DNA of 64,000 nucleotides from Lentilactobacillus fungorum (GTDB taxonomy: Bacteria; Bacillota; Bacilli; Lactobacillales; Lactobacillaceae): assembly GCF_016860605.1 (NCBI RefSeq), contig NZ_BNJR01000021.1, positions 1 to 64,000 on the forward strand, written 5' to 3'. Of the stretch, positions 1 to 8,394 are shown one piece after another (position 1 is the first letter of the stretch; every line of letters begins with the position of its first letter). The notes under the pieces were generated by a model. That model was not told the DNA's origin and ran no database searches. It saw only the letters and a list, made by a program, of their open reading frames with translations. The position numbers and the translations under genes were made by a program.

Positions 1-5
1 TTTTT

Positions 6-124
6 TAGGACAGCTGCGCAAAGCAGAAAGCTACACATAAGCACCTTGAACAAAAATTCCAAGCCCGGGAATTTCTGTTCAAGGAGCCTTATGTTCCGCT
101 TTCTAAGCGCTTTGTTCCGCTCAC
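6..124 (+). repeat. Leader palindrome repeat, copy A
   Basis: Imperfect palindrome of about 118 bp with the apical sequence CCAAGCCCGGG and the proximal end CCGCTCAC. It lies about 9 bp before the Shine-Dalgarno (ggagg, 134-138) of the PAP2 gene and reads in the gene's sense direction. The arms can pair along most of their length (for example CCTTGAACA with TGTTCAAGG). Upstream context is cut by the window edge. Confidence 0.85.
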
Positions 125-145
125 TTTATTATTGGAGGTCATTTC

Positions 146-787
146 ATGCACTCACCGTCAAGCTATTGGGCAAAAGTTTCTGTTAGCACCTCATTCATTA
201 TTTTCCTATTACTTGCCATCGCGGTTAAGCGGCACCAAGCTTGGATTCAGTCGTTCGATCAATTTTTTGGTCGGCCGATTAGGGCAATGGCCACTCCAGC
301 TTTAACCCATTTTTTCGTTAACTTCACTAAACTGGGAAATATGGTGCCTCTCACGGTTTTAGTTATTGTGGCGTGCCTGACTTTGTTTTTCGCTGGCAAT
401 CCTGTCGCCAGCCTCTTTTTGTTAACTAACGGTCTCCTGTTGGCAATGCCCATCAATTCACTTGCCAAATTACTAATCAACCGTCCTCGTCCCACTCTCC
501 GACACTTAGTTACCGTGCATTCCAGCAGCTTTCCAAGCGGCCACGCAATGGGCACGATGATGGTTTTTGGCAGTTTAATCATGATTGTTAATCATTTATT
601 AAAAAATAATGCCAAAAAATTAATGTTGGATTTGCTATTCCTTGTTATCATTGTATTGATTGGAATAAGTCGAATTTATGTTGGTGTTCACTTTGCAAGC
701 GATGTTGCTGGTGGCTGGTCACTTGGATTTTGTCTCCTAGGCATGAGTAAATTCGTCTTCAATAAATTTATAGGAGGCGCATCATGA
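146..787 (+). CDS. PAP2-family membrane phosphatase
   Basis: Membrane phosphatase of the PAP2 superfamily, probably acting on undecaprenyl pyrophosphate or another lipid phosphate at the outer membrane face; the substrate is inferred from the family. All three catalytic motifs are visible: KLLINRPRP at 108-116 (KX6RP), PSGH at 130-133, and SRIYVGVHFASD at 175-186 with His182 and Asp186. About five or six hydrophobic segments fill the 213 residues, the normal length. ATG 146 follows TTGGAGG at 132-138. The stop overlaps the start of mnmM by 4 bp (ATGA), so the two are translationally coupled. Repeat copy A forms its 5' leader. Confidence 0.9.
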   Translation: MHSPSSYWAKVSVSTSFIIFLLLAIAVKRHQAWIQSFDQFFGRPIRAMATPALTHFFVNFTKLGNMVPLTVLVIVACLTLFFAGNPVASLFLLTNGLLLAMPINSLAKLLINRPRPTLRHLVTVHSSSFPSGHAMGTMMVFGSLIMIVNHLLKNNAKKLMLDLLFLVIIVLIGISRIYVGVHFASDVAGGWSLGFCLLGMSKFVFNKFIGGAS

Positions 788-1359
788 AGCGGATTCCCTC
801 TGCGTTGGAATTTAGTCATCAATTATTTGCCGAACGGATCCAAGCGGGTGACACGGTTGTCGATTGCACCATTGGCAACGGCCATGACACCTTGTTTTTG
901 GCAAATTTAATTGGCCCGACAGGAACGTTGTATGGCTTTGATATTCAAGCTGAAGCCATTAAGCATACTCGGAGCCGATTAACCGAAAACCACGTGGATC
1001 TTGAAAATATCTATCTTTATAATATCAGTCATTCAAAGGTCGACGAAATCTTACCCTATCAGACGACAATTGCCGGGGCGATATTTAACCTAGGCTATTT
1101 ACCGGGTGGTGATAAAACAATCGTTACATACTCTGACACGACCATTAAGGCCATCGAAGGCTGCTTGAGTCACTTAGGTAAGAATGGGATCGTTGTCCTC
1201 GTTATCTACTATGGACACCCCGGGGGCGAAAAAGAAAAAAATGATGTCTTGAGTTTCGGTCGAACCCTCGACCAAAAGCGGTATAATGTTTTAACCTATC
1301 AGTTTATCAATCAACAGCATTGGCCGCCCTTTGTCATGGCTATTCAGCGAATCGATTAA
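784..1359 (+). CDS. mnmM: tRNA (mnm5s2U34) methyltransferase, YtqB/MnmM family
   Basis: Class I SAM-dependent methyltransferase of the YtqB family, which makes the final methylation of the wobble uridine (mnm5s2U34) in tRNA of Gram-positives; the role comes from the family. Visible features are the SAM-binding stretch VVDCTIGNGHDTLFLA near residues 25-40, the acidic loop YGFDIQ after the second strand, and IFNLGYLPGGDK, typical of the family. Length 191 aa is normal. It overlaps the PAP2 gene by 4 bp. The 3' end lies in a perfect palindrome shared with the convergent MFS gene, so both proteins end QRID. Confidence 0.85.
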   Translation: MKRIPSALEFSHQLFAERIQAGDTVVDCTIGNGHDTLFLANLIGPTGTLYGFDIQAEAIKHTRSRLTENHVDLENIYLYNISHSKVDEILPYQTTIAGAIFNLGYLPGGDKTIVTYSDTTIKAIEGCLSHLGKNGIVVLVIYYGHPGGEKEKNDVLSFGRTLDQKRYNVLTYQFINQQHWPPFVMAIQRID

Positions 1360-1376
1360 TCGATTCGCTGTTTTTT
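1345..1376. terminator. Bidirectional terminator overlapping two stop codons
   Basis: Perfect 26-bp palindrome at 1345-1370 followed by TTTTTT on the plus strand, with A-rich sequence on the other side. It contains the stop codons of mnmM (+) and of the MFS gene (-), so it terminates both convergent transcripts. Confidence 0.85.
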
Positions 1377-2834
1377 CTGTTGGCGATCAAAAAAGTTAAC
1401 TGCATAGGCAACAATAATTAGAATTAACGCAACGATAAACACGTTATGCAACGAACTGAACAAAATCTGTCGCAGTTTCGGCAAAAGATTGGCACTTAAT
1501 TGATTAGCCGTCATCGGGTTAATCAATTTATCCATCATCTTTAACGTTGTTCCCTCGGTCTGACGAACCCCCCGAAGCATAGTAGCATTCATAACAATGC
1601 CGAAAACAGAAATCATTAATGTTTGCCCCAAAGTGCGCGCAAGGGTATTAAACGAAGTTGCCACTCCAATTTCAGTGGACTCAACTGTATTTTGAACGCT
1701 AATTAATGATGTCGTTACCGTAAGGCCAAAGCCGGTCCCACAAATGACAGATATCAGTAAAAAGGCCACAAATGGTGTCTCGGCTGGAATTAGAACCATG
1801 ATAATGCCACCAATCAGAACAAAAGCCAAACTGAGATTAATAATTTGATGTGGTGTAATCCTAACAAGTAATTTCCCCGCAATAAATGACCCCACAATCC
1901 ACATCAATGAACTGGGCGTAACCGCAAAACCGGCCATCGATGCTCGCAACCCTAAGATTCCCTGCGTCCAGTCTGGAAGATAAACTTCATAACCAATCAA
2001 AAAACCACTTACTAAAAAGACAACAATATTTTGGACAACAAACGTTCGATTATCGAACAATTCCATCGGGATTAGTGGATCCTTCGCCAAGCGTTCCGTT
2101 CGAATAAACATAATGAGCGAAACGATGGTAATCAAGAAACAGCCAGCCACGATTTGCCAATTAATTGGTGATTGACCAATTAATTGAAAGGCATACATAA
2201 TAGCTAGGAGCATCAATGCCAGCCAGATAGTCCCGGCAAGATCCATTCGTGTCGTCCCCTGCCGTTTTTCTTCATGCAGGTACAATTGGACTAAGATCAT
2301 AACAATTAATCCAATTGGCAAGTTAATAAAAAAGATCCAATGCCAACTTAATTGATCTACAATAAACCCACCCAGCAAGGGGGCAATTACGGATGCAATT
2401 CCCCAAGCGGAACTGTTTAATCCCAATACTTGAGCTCGTTTTTCTAGTGGATAAATGTCAGCAATGATTGTATTCGCAATTGGTAAAATTGAACCCGCAC
2501 CAATTCCCTGGATTGCTCGCCAAATGATAAGAACAATCATTGAATTGGATAAGCCGGACATAACCGAGCCAAAGATAAAGATAGCAATCCCACCAATAAA
2601 CATCGGTTTGCGACCCAGTCGATCCGCTAATTTCCCATATATTGGCGTTGCGATTGCGTTAGTAAGTAAGAAAATGGAAAATACCCAGTTCATTAGGGCA
2701 ACCCCGTGTAAATCACCAACAATGGTTGGCATCGCCGTTGAAACAATTGTTCCTTCAATTGCTGCCATAAATGTCGCCACAAATAATGCAATTGTCACCA
2801 AGGTCACGTTGCTTTTTTTAGCCGTTTCAGACAT
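1356..2834 (-). CDS. MFS drug exporter, DHA2 (14-TMS) family
   Basis: Proton-driven exporter of the DHA2 (EmrB/QacA) branch of the major facilitator superfamily; the substrate cannot be told from sequence. Residues 18-45 hold the first helix and its motif (IALFVATFMAAIEGTIVSTAMPTI), GKLADRLGRKP near 67-77 is the MFS loop 2-3 motif, and about 14 hydrophobic segments span 492 aa. The start ATG 2834 has AGGGG upstream. It converges with mnmM and its last codons lie in the shared terminator. No regulator gene adjoins it; metK next to it has its own terminator. Confidence 0.9.
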   Translation of the reverse strand: MSETAKKSNVTLVTIALFVATFMAAIEGTIVSTAMPTIVGDLHGVALMNWVFSIFLLTNAIATPIYGKLADRLGRKPMFIGGIAIFIFGSVMSGLSNSMIVLIIWRAIQGIGAGSILPIANTIIADIYPLEKRAQVLGLNSSAWGIASVIAPLLGGFIVDQLSWHWIFFINLPIGLIVMILVQLYLHEEKRQGTTRMDLAGTIWLALMLLAIMYAFQLIGQSPINWQIVAGCFLITIVSLIMFIRTERLAKDPLIPMELFDNRTFVVQNIVVFLVSGFLIGYEVYLPDWTQGILGLRASMAGFAVTPSSLMWIVGSFIAGKLLVRITPHQIINLSLAFVLIGGIIMVLIPAETPFVAFLLISVICGTGFGLTVTTSLISVQNTVESTEIGVATSFNTLARTLGQTLMISVFGIVMNATMLRGVRQTEGTTLKMMDKLINPMTANQLSANLLPKLRQILFSSLHNVFIVALILIIVAYAVNFFDRQQKKQRID

Positions 2835-2861
2835 GAAATAACCCCTTTAATCTTATTTTGA

Positions 2862-2894
2862 CCAAAAAAGCGCCCCTGAATTTTCAAGGGCGTT
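2862..2894 (-). terminator. metK terminator
   Basis: On the minus strand the arms CGCCCTTGAA and TTCAGGGGCG form a GC-rich hairpin (2870-2893) followed by a T run. It sits directly downstream of metK. Confidence 0.85.
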
Positions 2895-2909
2895 TTGCTG
2901 GTTAGCTGT

Positions 2910-4100
2910 TTATAACTTGAAATAATCTTTTAACGCATCAACCTTATCGGTATGTTCCCATGGCAAATCAATATCCGTCCTGCCAAAATGACCATACGCG
3001 GCGGTTTGTTCATAAATTGGTCGTTTGAGATCCAACATTTTGATAATCCCGGCTGGACGCAAATCAAACAATTTCCGGGTTGCTTCAATTAGTTGTTCTT
3101 CTGAAACTTTTCCGGTGCCAAACGTATTAATATCGATTGAAACGGGCGTTGCAACTCCAATCGCATAAGCCAACTGAATCTCTAATTGGTCTGCCAAGCC
3201 GGCCGCAACCATATTCTTAGCAATGTAGCGAGCAGCATAGCTAGCCGAACGGTCGACTTTGGTTGCATCCTTACCGGAAAATGCACCACCACCGTGATGG
3301 GCGTAGCCGCCATACGTATCAACAATAATCTTTCGGCCAGTCAATCCGGCATCACCTTGAGGCCCGCCAATTACAAACCGACCAGTTGGGTTAACCAGGT
3401 AACGCGTTTGACTGTCCAAGTATCGACTTGGAATGACCTGCTTAATGATCTTTTCGATCACGTCGGCACGAACCTGATCCAAGCTAACCCCATCATCGTG
3501 CTGCGTGCTTAAAACAACGGTATCGACTCGAATTGGTTGATTGTTATCATCGTACTCAACCGTTACTTCAGCCTTAGCATCAGGGCCTAAATAACTAATT
3601 TCTCCAGACTTGCGCAAAGCTGCTTGTTTTCGCATCAGCTTATGAGCTAATGAAATTGGTAATGGCATTAACTCGGGTGTTTCGTTAATCGCATAACCGA
3701 ACATTAACCCTTGATCACCAGCGCCAATCTTATCAAGCGGATCGGACTCACCATTGCGCTCTTCCAGGGCATCATCAACGCCCTGGGCAATGTCTGGTGA
3801 TTGTTCATCCAAAGCAACAATCACGGCACAAGAATCACCATCAAAGCCGTAACGGCCATCGCAATAACCAATTCGCTTAATCGTATTACGCACAACTTTT
3901 TGAATATCAACGTATGCCGTTGTCGATATTTCGCCAAAAACTAAAACTAATCCAGTGGTAACCGATGTCTCGCAGGCAACACGAGCATCTGGATCTTGAG
4001 CAAGCAAGGCATCCAAGATTGCATCACTAATCTGATCGGCAATTTTGTCTGGATGGCCTTCTGAAACTGATTCCGAAGTAAATAAATGTTTTTCGCGCAT
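2910..4100 (-). CDS. metK: S-adenosylmethionine synthetase
   Basis: Makes S-adenosylmethionine from methionine and ATP in the cytosol. The 396-aa protein has the family signatures: EGHPDK at 14-19 (ATP binding), [12 protein letters not shown] at 126-137, and GGGAFSGKD in the C-terminal third (P-loop-like). Length is standard. The gene is monocistronic: a terminator follows and an SMK-box leader precedes it, so translation is expected to be switched off when SAM is abundant. The product supplies the methyl donor for MnmM encoded nearby. Confidence 0.97.
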   Translation of the reverse strand: MREKHLFTSESVSEGHPDKIADQISDAILDALLAQDPDARVACETSVTTGLVLVFGEISTTAYVDIQKVVRNTIKRIGYCDGRYGFDGDSCAVIVALDEQSPDIAQGVDDALEERNGESDPLDKIGAGDQGLMFGYAINETPELMPLPISLAHKLMRKQAALRKSGEISYLGPDAKAEVTVEYDDNNQPIRVDTVVLSTQHDDGVSLDQVRADVIEKIIKQVIPSRYLDSQTRYLVNPTGRFVIGGPQGDAGLTGRKIIVDTYGGYAHHGGGAFSGKDATKVDRSASYAARYIAKNMVAAGLADQLEIQLAYAIGVATPVSIDINTFGTGKVSEEQLIEATRKLFDLRPAGIIKMLDLKRPIYEQTAAYGHFGRTDIDLPWEHTDKVDALKDYFKL

Positions 4101-4106
4101 TTTATT

Positions 4107-4173
4107 TTCCCCCTATATATTTTTAAGGTTACAAGGCTTCTTCACGTTAAACGTGAATCCTATCGGGAACTCA
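4107..4173 (-). promoter_or_regulatory. SMK-box (SAM-III) riboswitch before metK
   Basis: On the minus strand the leader reads GTTCCCGATAGGA (4170-4158), a hairpin with TTCACG/CGTGAA arms, then GAAGCCTTGTAACC and the Shine-Dalgarno AGGGGG (4109-4114). These match the conserved core of the SMK box, where SAM binding pairs the Shine-Dalgarno with the anti-SD strand. This class is known before metK in Lactobacillales. Confidence 0.9.
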
Positions 4174-4295
4174 TAACTTTATTATGTTATCACAGAATTT
4201 TTACTTTTGGAACCAATTATTGATTCCCGTTGACCACTTCTTCAAAAAATATTACGATTATGAGTATTAATGTCGATTAATCAGGTAAGGAGAAA

Positions 4296-5006
4296 ATGGC
4301 GGTGGCAAGTACAAAAAGATTGAATCAATTTCAGTTTATTTTGAGGGTGAGCGCCTCTTTAATCATTTGGATGCTGTTTGCTAACGTCCCGCTGGCGCAC
4401 TTTTTTCAAAATCGGCAGCTCATTTCGTTGGTTTTATTAGGGATTCCCTTTGCAATTTTATTAAACCAAGTCATTTTACCGCGACAAAATCAGCTATTAA
4501 CCGTCATTTGTGATGCGGTGGTCGGGGTCTTAAGTATCCATCTCTTCTTTGAACAGGGTACGCTCAATACCATCTTAATGCTCGTTGATTTTATTTTTGC
4601 GAACCTGCTTTTATTAACACAGTTCATCAACGAACCCCACGGCCGCTGGATCACATTTGGAGTGATTAACGGCAGTGGCTTGGCTTTTTTATTCACAGTT
4701 TCTTATCATCATTATTTTTCGTTGTTATCCCTAATGTACATTACGACACTCATTTTTTCTAATATCTTTTTTGCTTACCATGGCTTTATGAAAAAAAGTA
4801 ATTTATCGTCACTATTAATCATTTTGATTTTGATTATTCTGTTATGTTTAACGCTGCAACTATCATTTCTGCGAACCGTTTTAATTACCGCTATCTTGGC
4901 TTTTTATTTATTTTTCGAATCACAGGTTAACCCCAAAAATTATCAAAAACGGGCAAATGTCTCGACAATTTGTTACCTATTCTTTTCATTGCTCGTCTGT
5001 TTATAA
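4296..5006 (+). CDS. Unknown polytopic membrane protein
   Basis: I do not recognise this 236-aa protein. It has about eight hydrophobic segments spread over its whole length, short polar loops (HFFQNRQ, LPRQNQ, FINEPHGR, MKKSN) and no catalytic motif. The start is ambiguous: AAGGAG at 4287-4292 lies 3 nt before ATG 4296 and 9 nt before GTG 4302, so GTG 4302 may be the real start. It is divergent from metK and stands 125 bp before the next small gene on the same strand. An integral membrane function is all that can be said. Confidence 0.7.
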   Translation: MAVASTKRLNQFQFILRVSASLIIWMLFANVPLAHFFQNRQLISLVLLGIPFAILLNQVILPRQNQLLTVICDAVVGVLSIHLFFEQGTLNTILMLVDFIFANLLLLTQFINEPHGRWITFGVINGSGLAFLFTVSYHHYFSLLSLMYITTLIFSNIFFAYHGFMKKSNLSSLLIILILIILLCLTLQLSFLRTVLITAILAFYLFFESQVNPKNYQKRANVSTICYLFFSLLVCL

Positions 5007-5131
5007 ACTTTAAATATTATAATTTGGTTAATATAATTAATTTTACTAAAAGAAGTGCCGCGGCATGCGCCACTCGCATTAATAGCGGGTAAAATAACCT
5101 GTGATGGATAATAAAGAGGGCGGTGATCAAC

Positions 5132-5503
5132 ATGAACATCAGAGTTGTCGGTGACATTCGAAAAGGAAAAATTCAGCCTTCTTTGACTGGAAATCCAATC
5201 GTTGATGATGCCTTACTCCAAAATTTCTGTGAACGGTTAGGTACCCATATTAATTCAGCTCAGTCATCATTCAACATCATTTTAGACCATTTCTTTGACC
5301 CCACAGTTTCTAGTGATGATGTTATCTTAATGGATAAGCAGATTATTCATGATTTTCCAAGTGATTTGCTAATTCCTTTCACCATTATCGCCATTGACCA
5401 TAGCGACTTGATCCGCGGAAATGTTTTGAACGCCATTAACGCGCTAAAACGATTCGCAAATGGCGAACCCATCCCAGATGGTCGAACTTGCTCAAAACAA
5501 TAG
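5132..5503 (+). CDS. Hypothetical protein, 123 aa
   Basis: Soluble-looking small protein with no motif I recognise and no signal peptide. It starts MNIRVVGDIRKGK and is rich in Ile, Asp and Asn; secondary structure looks mixed alpha/beta. An upstream GTG at 5123 is in frame, but GAGG at 5116-5119 gives sensible spacing only for ATG 5132. It is followed by a terminator shared with the convergent corA. Confidence 0.65.
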   Translation: MNIRVVGDIRKGKIQPSLTGNPIVDDALLQNFCERLGTHINSAQSSFNIILDHFFDPTVSSDDVILMDKQIIHDFPSDLLIPFTIIAIDHSDLIRGNVLNAINALKRFANGEPIPDGRTCSKQ

Positions 5504-5533
5504 GGTTCAAACATCGTTTTAGTGACAATCAAA

Positions 5534-5582
5534 ATAGCGGCTTAAACAGGAGTTCCTCTTGTTTAGGCCGCTGTTATTTTTC
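5534..5582. terminator. Bidirectional terminator between unknown gene and corA
   Basis: Arms AGCGGCTTAAACA and TGTTTAGGCCGCT (5536-5572) form a hairpin, with TTATTTTT on the plus side and AAAAT on the other. It ends both convergent genes. Confidence 0.8.
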
Positions 5583-5593
5583 TAAGGCGATAA

Positions 5594-6499
5594 TTATCGG
5601 TGCTGATTCAGCTTGATGTGTAAGATCATCCGCCCCACTAATAGCAACGTCATTAACACCGTGTAAATCCAAGCTGCCGACTCATCCGCAAATGGCAATT
5701 TGACATTCATCCCGTAAAACCCAGAAATAATTGGTGGAATCGCTAAAATCAGTGACCACACTGTTAAGAATTGCATCGTTTGGTTCAATTTATTATTCAA
5801 AATATTGCCAAAGGCCGACTCTGTCTCACTCACAACATCGCCAACCACGTCAAACATTGACCGGCATTGCTGATATTCGATCAGTAAATCAGAGATCTGC
5901 TGATCCGCTTTTTTAGTGGCGACTGCAGACATCGTTAACTTTTTGTGAAATGTTTCCTGCAGCTCTTGTAAGGCAACTAAATTACCAGCAGTTGCCGATC
6001 GCAAATATACTAAGTTTGTTTTCATTAAGGCCAACGTATTTAAATGGTCATTACTAACCCGACGAACCCGAGCATCTTCTAATTTTTCTGCTTGCTGACT
6101 AATTTTATCCAGCTGATCAAAATACGGTGTTAAAAGTGCCGCTAAAATCGCTAAAATGTGGCCGCTAATTTCGTGATACTGGACTCCTGATTTTTCTCGG
6201 ACAAGCCTTGCCTGTTCACTATCATGGCAAACTGAAATCAATACCCGATCGTTAAAACCCAGAAAGATTGGCACCGTTGTCGAATGACTTTCTCGAACGT
6301 CTCCCAGCGCTCGAACCACCAAAACGCCAAAATCAGAAGCGTCATCATAGGCCGCTCGCGGTTGCTCGTGGCGATCCATCATGTAATTTTTAAATTTGGT
6401 TGGTAGTTGATAGTTACCAACCAGGCCAGTCAATTCGCTTTCAGTCGGATCAATTGCTTCTACCCAACTATATCTTGACAAGTTGTGAATGTTAATCAT
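5594..6499 (-). CDS. corA: CorA-family divalent cation (Mg2+) transporter
   Basis: Magnesium/cobalt channel of the inner membrane. The C-terminus carries the signature YGMN at 262-265 between two transmembrane helices, and the long N-terminal part is the cytosolic alpha/beta funnel with an acidic, helical stalk (residues about 120-230). At 301 aa it is a usual CorA length. ATG 6499 follows AAGGGG. It is a single gene; the permease upstream is on the same strand but 90 bp away. Whether it prefers Mg2+ over Co2+ or Ni2+ cannot be told. Confidence 0.92.
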   Translation of the reverse strand: MINIHNLSRYSWVEAIDPTESELTGLVGNYQLPTKFKNYMMDRHEQPRAAYDDASDFGVLVVRALGDVRESHSTTVPIFLGFNDRVLISVCHDSEQARLVREKSGVQYHEISGHILAILAALLTPYFDQLDKISQQAEKLEDARVRRVSNDHLNTLALMKTNLVYLRSATAGNLVALQELQETFHKKLTMSAVATKKADQQISDLLIEYQQCRSMFDVVGDVVSETESAFGNILNNKLNQTMQFLTVWSLILAIPPIISGFYGMNVKLPFADESAAWIYTVLMTLLLVGRMILHIKLNQHR

Positions 6500-6590
6500 T
6501 AGTTTCCCCTTACGTTTTTAGCCCAAAGTCCAGTTTATCAGATAACAAAATTGTAAGGTACCCAACTGTTTTTTCAAATTTAGCCAATAA

Positions 6591-7949
6591 TTATTTAGAA
6601 GCCCTTGCCTGGATAACTTGATAAATAACCAGCATCGCTCCTATCGAAACAACCGAGATCACCATGGCTATCCGAGTGGCCGAACTGATTAACAAGAATC
6701 CTAAGACAAAAACAAAAAAGGCTAAACTCGCGTAATCGGCAATTGGGTAGCCCGGCATCTTGAAACGGGCAACCCCATCTGGATTTTGCCGCCGATACTT
6801 TAAATGGACAATTAGCAAAATGACCCAAACCACCACGAAATTAATGGTCGAAACACTGGAGACCAAATTAAAGACCCCAGCGGGAATAAAATAATTTAGG
6901 ATAACGATAATTAGTAAAAAGGCCGTTGAAAAATTCAATGCAATGTTGGGGACACCGTTTCTTCCCAATCGATTCAAAAACGAAGACGCATTACCTCCCA
7001 TACTGAGTGCATACATCGTCCGGCTGGTACTAAACAAACAACTATTGGTCGCTGAAATGGCTGCCGTTAAAACGACGAAATTTAAAATTCCAGCGGCCCC
7101 AACAACCCCAATTCCGGAAAACACTTGAACAAACGGACTAGCGGTTGTCGTAATGTTATTCCACGGATAAACACTCATCACAGCAATCATTGAGCCAACG
7201 TAAAATAGTCCGATTCGAATCGGTAAACTATTAATTGCCTTTGGCAGGTTCAATTCAGGATTGTCCGTTTCCCCAGCTGTTAGACCAACCATCTCGATGC
7301 CGACAAAGGCAAAAACCACCATTTGAAAGGACATCAAGAAGCCAGTTATTCCTGTTGGAAAAAAGCCACCGTGTGATACGAGATTACTAAACGAAGCCGT
7401 TGATTGACTGGTTTTAACGTGGAAAACTGCTAAAATAACGCCTACTACCACCAACAAGATGATGGCAAGGACTTTTATCATTGAAAACCAAGATTCCAAT
7501 TCGCCAAACAAACCGACGTTGACCATATTTGCCGCAAACAAGCATAGTAAGATCACAAAGGGCGGCAACCACTGGGGAACTGCCGGGAACCAATATCTAA
7601 TGTAAATCCCCGTAGCTGTTAAATCGGCCATTGCTAAGCTGATCCAACAAAACCAATATGTCCAACCGGTGACAAACTCCCAGCGATCACCTAAATAATC
7701 TTTAACAAAGTCTAGGAATGAATGTTTCCGAGTATCTGAAAGCAAGAGTTCACCAATTGCCCGCATTAACAAGAAACAAAAGAAGCCAACAACCAAATAA
7801 GATAAAATAATCGAAGGCCCTGAGGTATGAATGGCCGATCCAGATCCTAAGAATAAACCGGTCCCAATCGCCCCACCAATTGCAATCATTTGAATGTGGC
7901 GGCTCTTTAACGAGCGTGACAATGTATTTTGTTTTTGATCTGTTTGCAT
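6591..7949 (-). CDS. Amino acid permease, AAT family, CycA-like
   Basis: APC-superfamily transporter of 452 aa with 12 predicted membrane helices. IAIGGAIGTGLFLGSG near 22-37 is the substrate-binding unwound helix 1 motif, and the stretches GWTYWFCW, FAFVGIEMVG and INSLPIRI resemble E. coli CycA (D-serine/D-alanine/glycine permease). The substrate is not certain, but the leader T-box reads UGGA, which pairs with tRNAs having U at position 73 (Gly, Thr, Cys), so glycine or alanine-type uptake fits. ATG 7949 has AGGAGG upstream. Two copies of the leader repeat sit between the T-box terminator and the Shine-Dalgarno. Confidence 0.88.
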   Translation of the reverse strand: MQTDQKQNTLSRSLKSRHIQMIAIGGAIGTGLFLGSGSAIHTSGPSIILSYLVVGFFCFLLMRAIGELLLSDTRKHSFLDFVKDYLGDRWEFVTGWTYWFCWISLAMADLTATGIYIRYWFPAVPQWLPPFVILLCLFAANMVNVGLFGELESWFSMIKVLAIILLVVVGVILAVFHVKTSQSTASFSNLVSHGGFFPTGITGFLMSFQMVVFAFVGIEMVGLTAGETDNPELNLPKAINSLPIRIGLFYVGSMIAVMSVYPWNNITTTASPFVQVFSGIGVVGAAGILNFVVLTAAISATNSCLFSTSRTMYALSMGGNASSFLNRLGRNGVPNIALNFSTAFLLIIVILNYFIPAGVFNLVSSVSTINFVVVWVILLIVHLKYRRQNPDGVARFKMPGYPIADYASLAFFVFVLGFLLISSATRIAMVISVVSIGAMLVIYQVIQARASK

Positions 7950-7966
7950 TTAACTATCTCCTCCTA

Positions 7967-8084
7967 GTGAGCGGAGCAAAGCGGTTAGAAAGCGGAGTGT
8001 AAGGCTCCTCAGTCAAAAATCCCCGGGCTTGGGATTTTTGGCTGAGGTGCTTACGCGTAGCTTTCTGCTTTGCGCAGCTGTCCT
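7967..8084 (-). repeat. Leader palindrome repeat, copy B
   Basis: 118-bp copy in tandem with copy C (7-bp gap), 1 bp from the AGGAGG of the permease. Outer stem is CAAAGC/GCTTTG, inner stem CTCAGTCA against TGGCTGAG, with the invariant apical CCCGGGCTTGG (plus strand). Confidence 0.9.
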
Positions 8085-8091
8085 AAAATCA

Positions 8092-8209
8092 GTGAGCGGA
8101 GCCAGGCGTTTAGAAACTGGGACATAAGGCTCCTCGGACAGGAATTCCCGGGCTTGGAATTTCTGGCTGAGGTGCTTACGTGCAGCTTTCTGCCTGGCGC
8201 AGCTGTCCT
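8092..8209 (-). repeat. Leader palindrome repeat, copy C
   Basis: 118-bp copy just after the T-box terminator T run. Its outer stem is CCAGGC/GCCTGG instead of CAAAGC/GCTTTG, a compensated change of both strands relative to copy B. Confidence 0.9.
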
Positions 8210-8214
8210 ACAAA

Positions 8215-8252
8215 TAAAAAAGCTCCCAGTACCAATTAAGGTACCAGGGGCA
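8215..8252 (-). terminator. T-box intrinsic terminator
   Basis: Minus strand: CCCCTGGTACC, loop TTAATT, GGTACTGGGAG, then TTTTTT. It lies 10 nt after the T-box sequence and is the alternative to the antiterminator. Confidence 0.88.
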
Positions 8253-8388
8253 TTCAATCGAACGCGGTTCCACCCAAGTTCTGCAATACAATATGTATTG
8301 CCTCAAAATGCAGATATTGGTTGCAGCCAATTATGTGATTTGCCATTAATCTGTCGACTTTCAGCCGTAATCGACTCTCTGTTGAATG
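8215..8388 (-). promoter_or_regulatory. T-box riboswitch before the permease, probably glycine-type
   Basis: The minus strand carries the T-box sequence GGGTGGAACCGCG at 8275-8263, a terminator, and an upstream AGAGAGTCGA...GCTGAAAGTCGAC hairpin typical of stem I. The base after UGG is A, which matches uncharged tRNAs with U73 (Gly, Thr, Cys in Gram-positives). GGC at 8344-8342 is a candidate glycine specifier, but ATC and CAC triplets lie nearby, so the specifier is an inference. Uncharged tRNA should allow read-through into the permease. Confidence 0.88.
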
Positions 8389-8394
8389 CCTTCA

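Noticed and set aside
6-127. Leader repeats as insertion sequences or plain MITEs with target duplications
   Set aside because: The termini are not good inverted repeats and I see no flanking duplications. Mobility is not excluded, but position and paired changes fit a leader RNA better.
4107-4173. S-box (SAM-I) riboswitch before metK
   Set aside because: The sequence matches the SMK box rather than the SAM-I core.
8051-8257. Open frames running through the leader repeats (also at 35239-35421 and 10428-10540)
   Set aside because: They have no Shine-Dalgarno, are formed from the palindrome in different copies, and lie between a promoter or T-box and a real gene.
8388-8390. GGC in TTGAAGGCATTCAA as glycine specifier of the T-box
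   Set aside because: It lies at the predicted transcription start, upstream of the AGAGAG part of stem I, so it would not be in the leader. The GGC at 8344-8342 is the better candidate.
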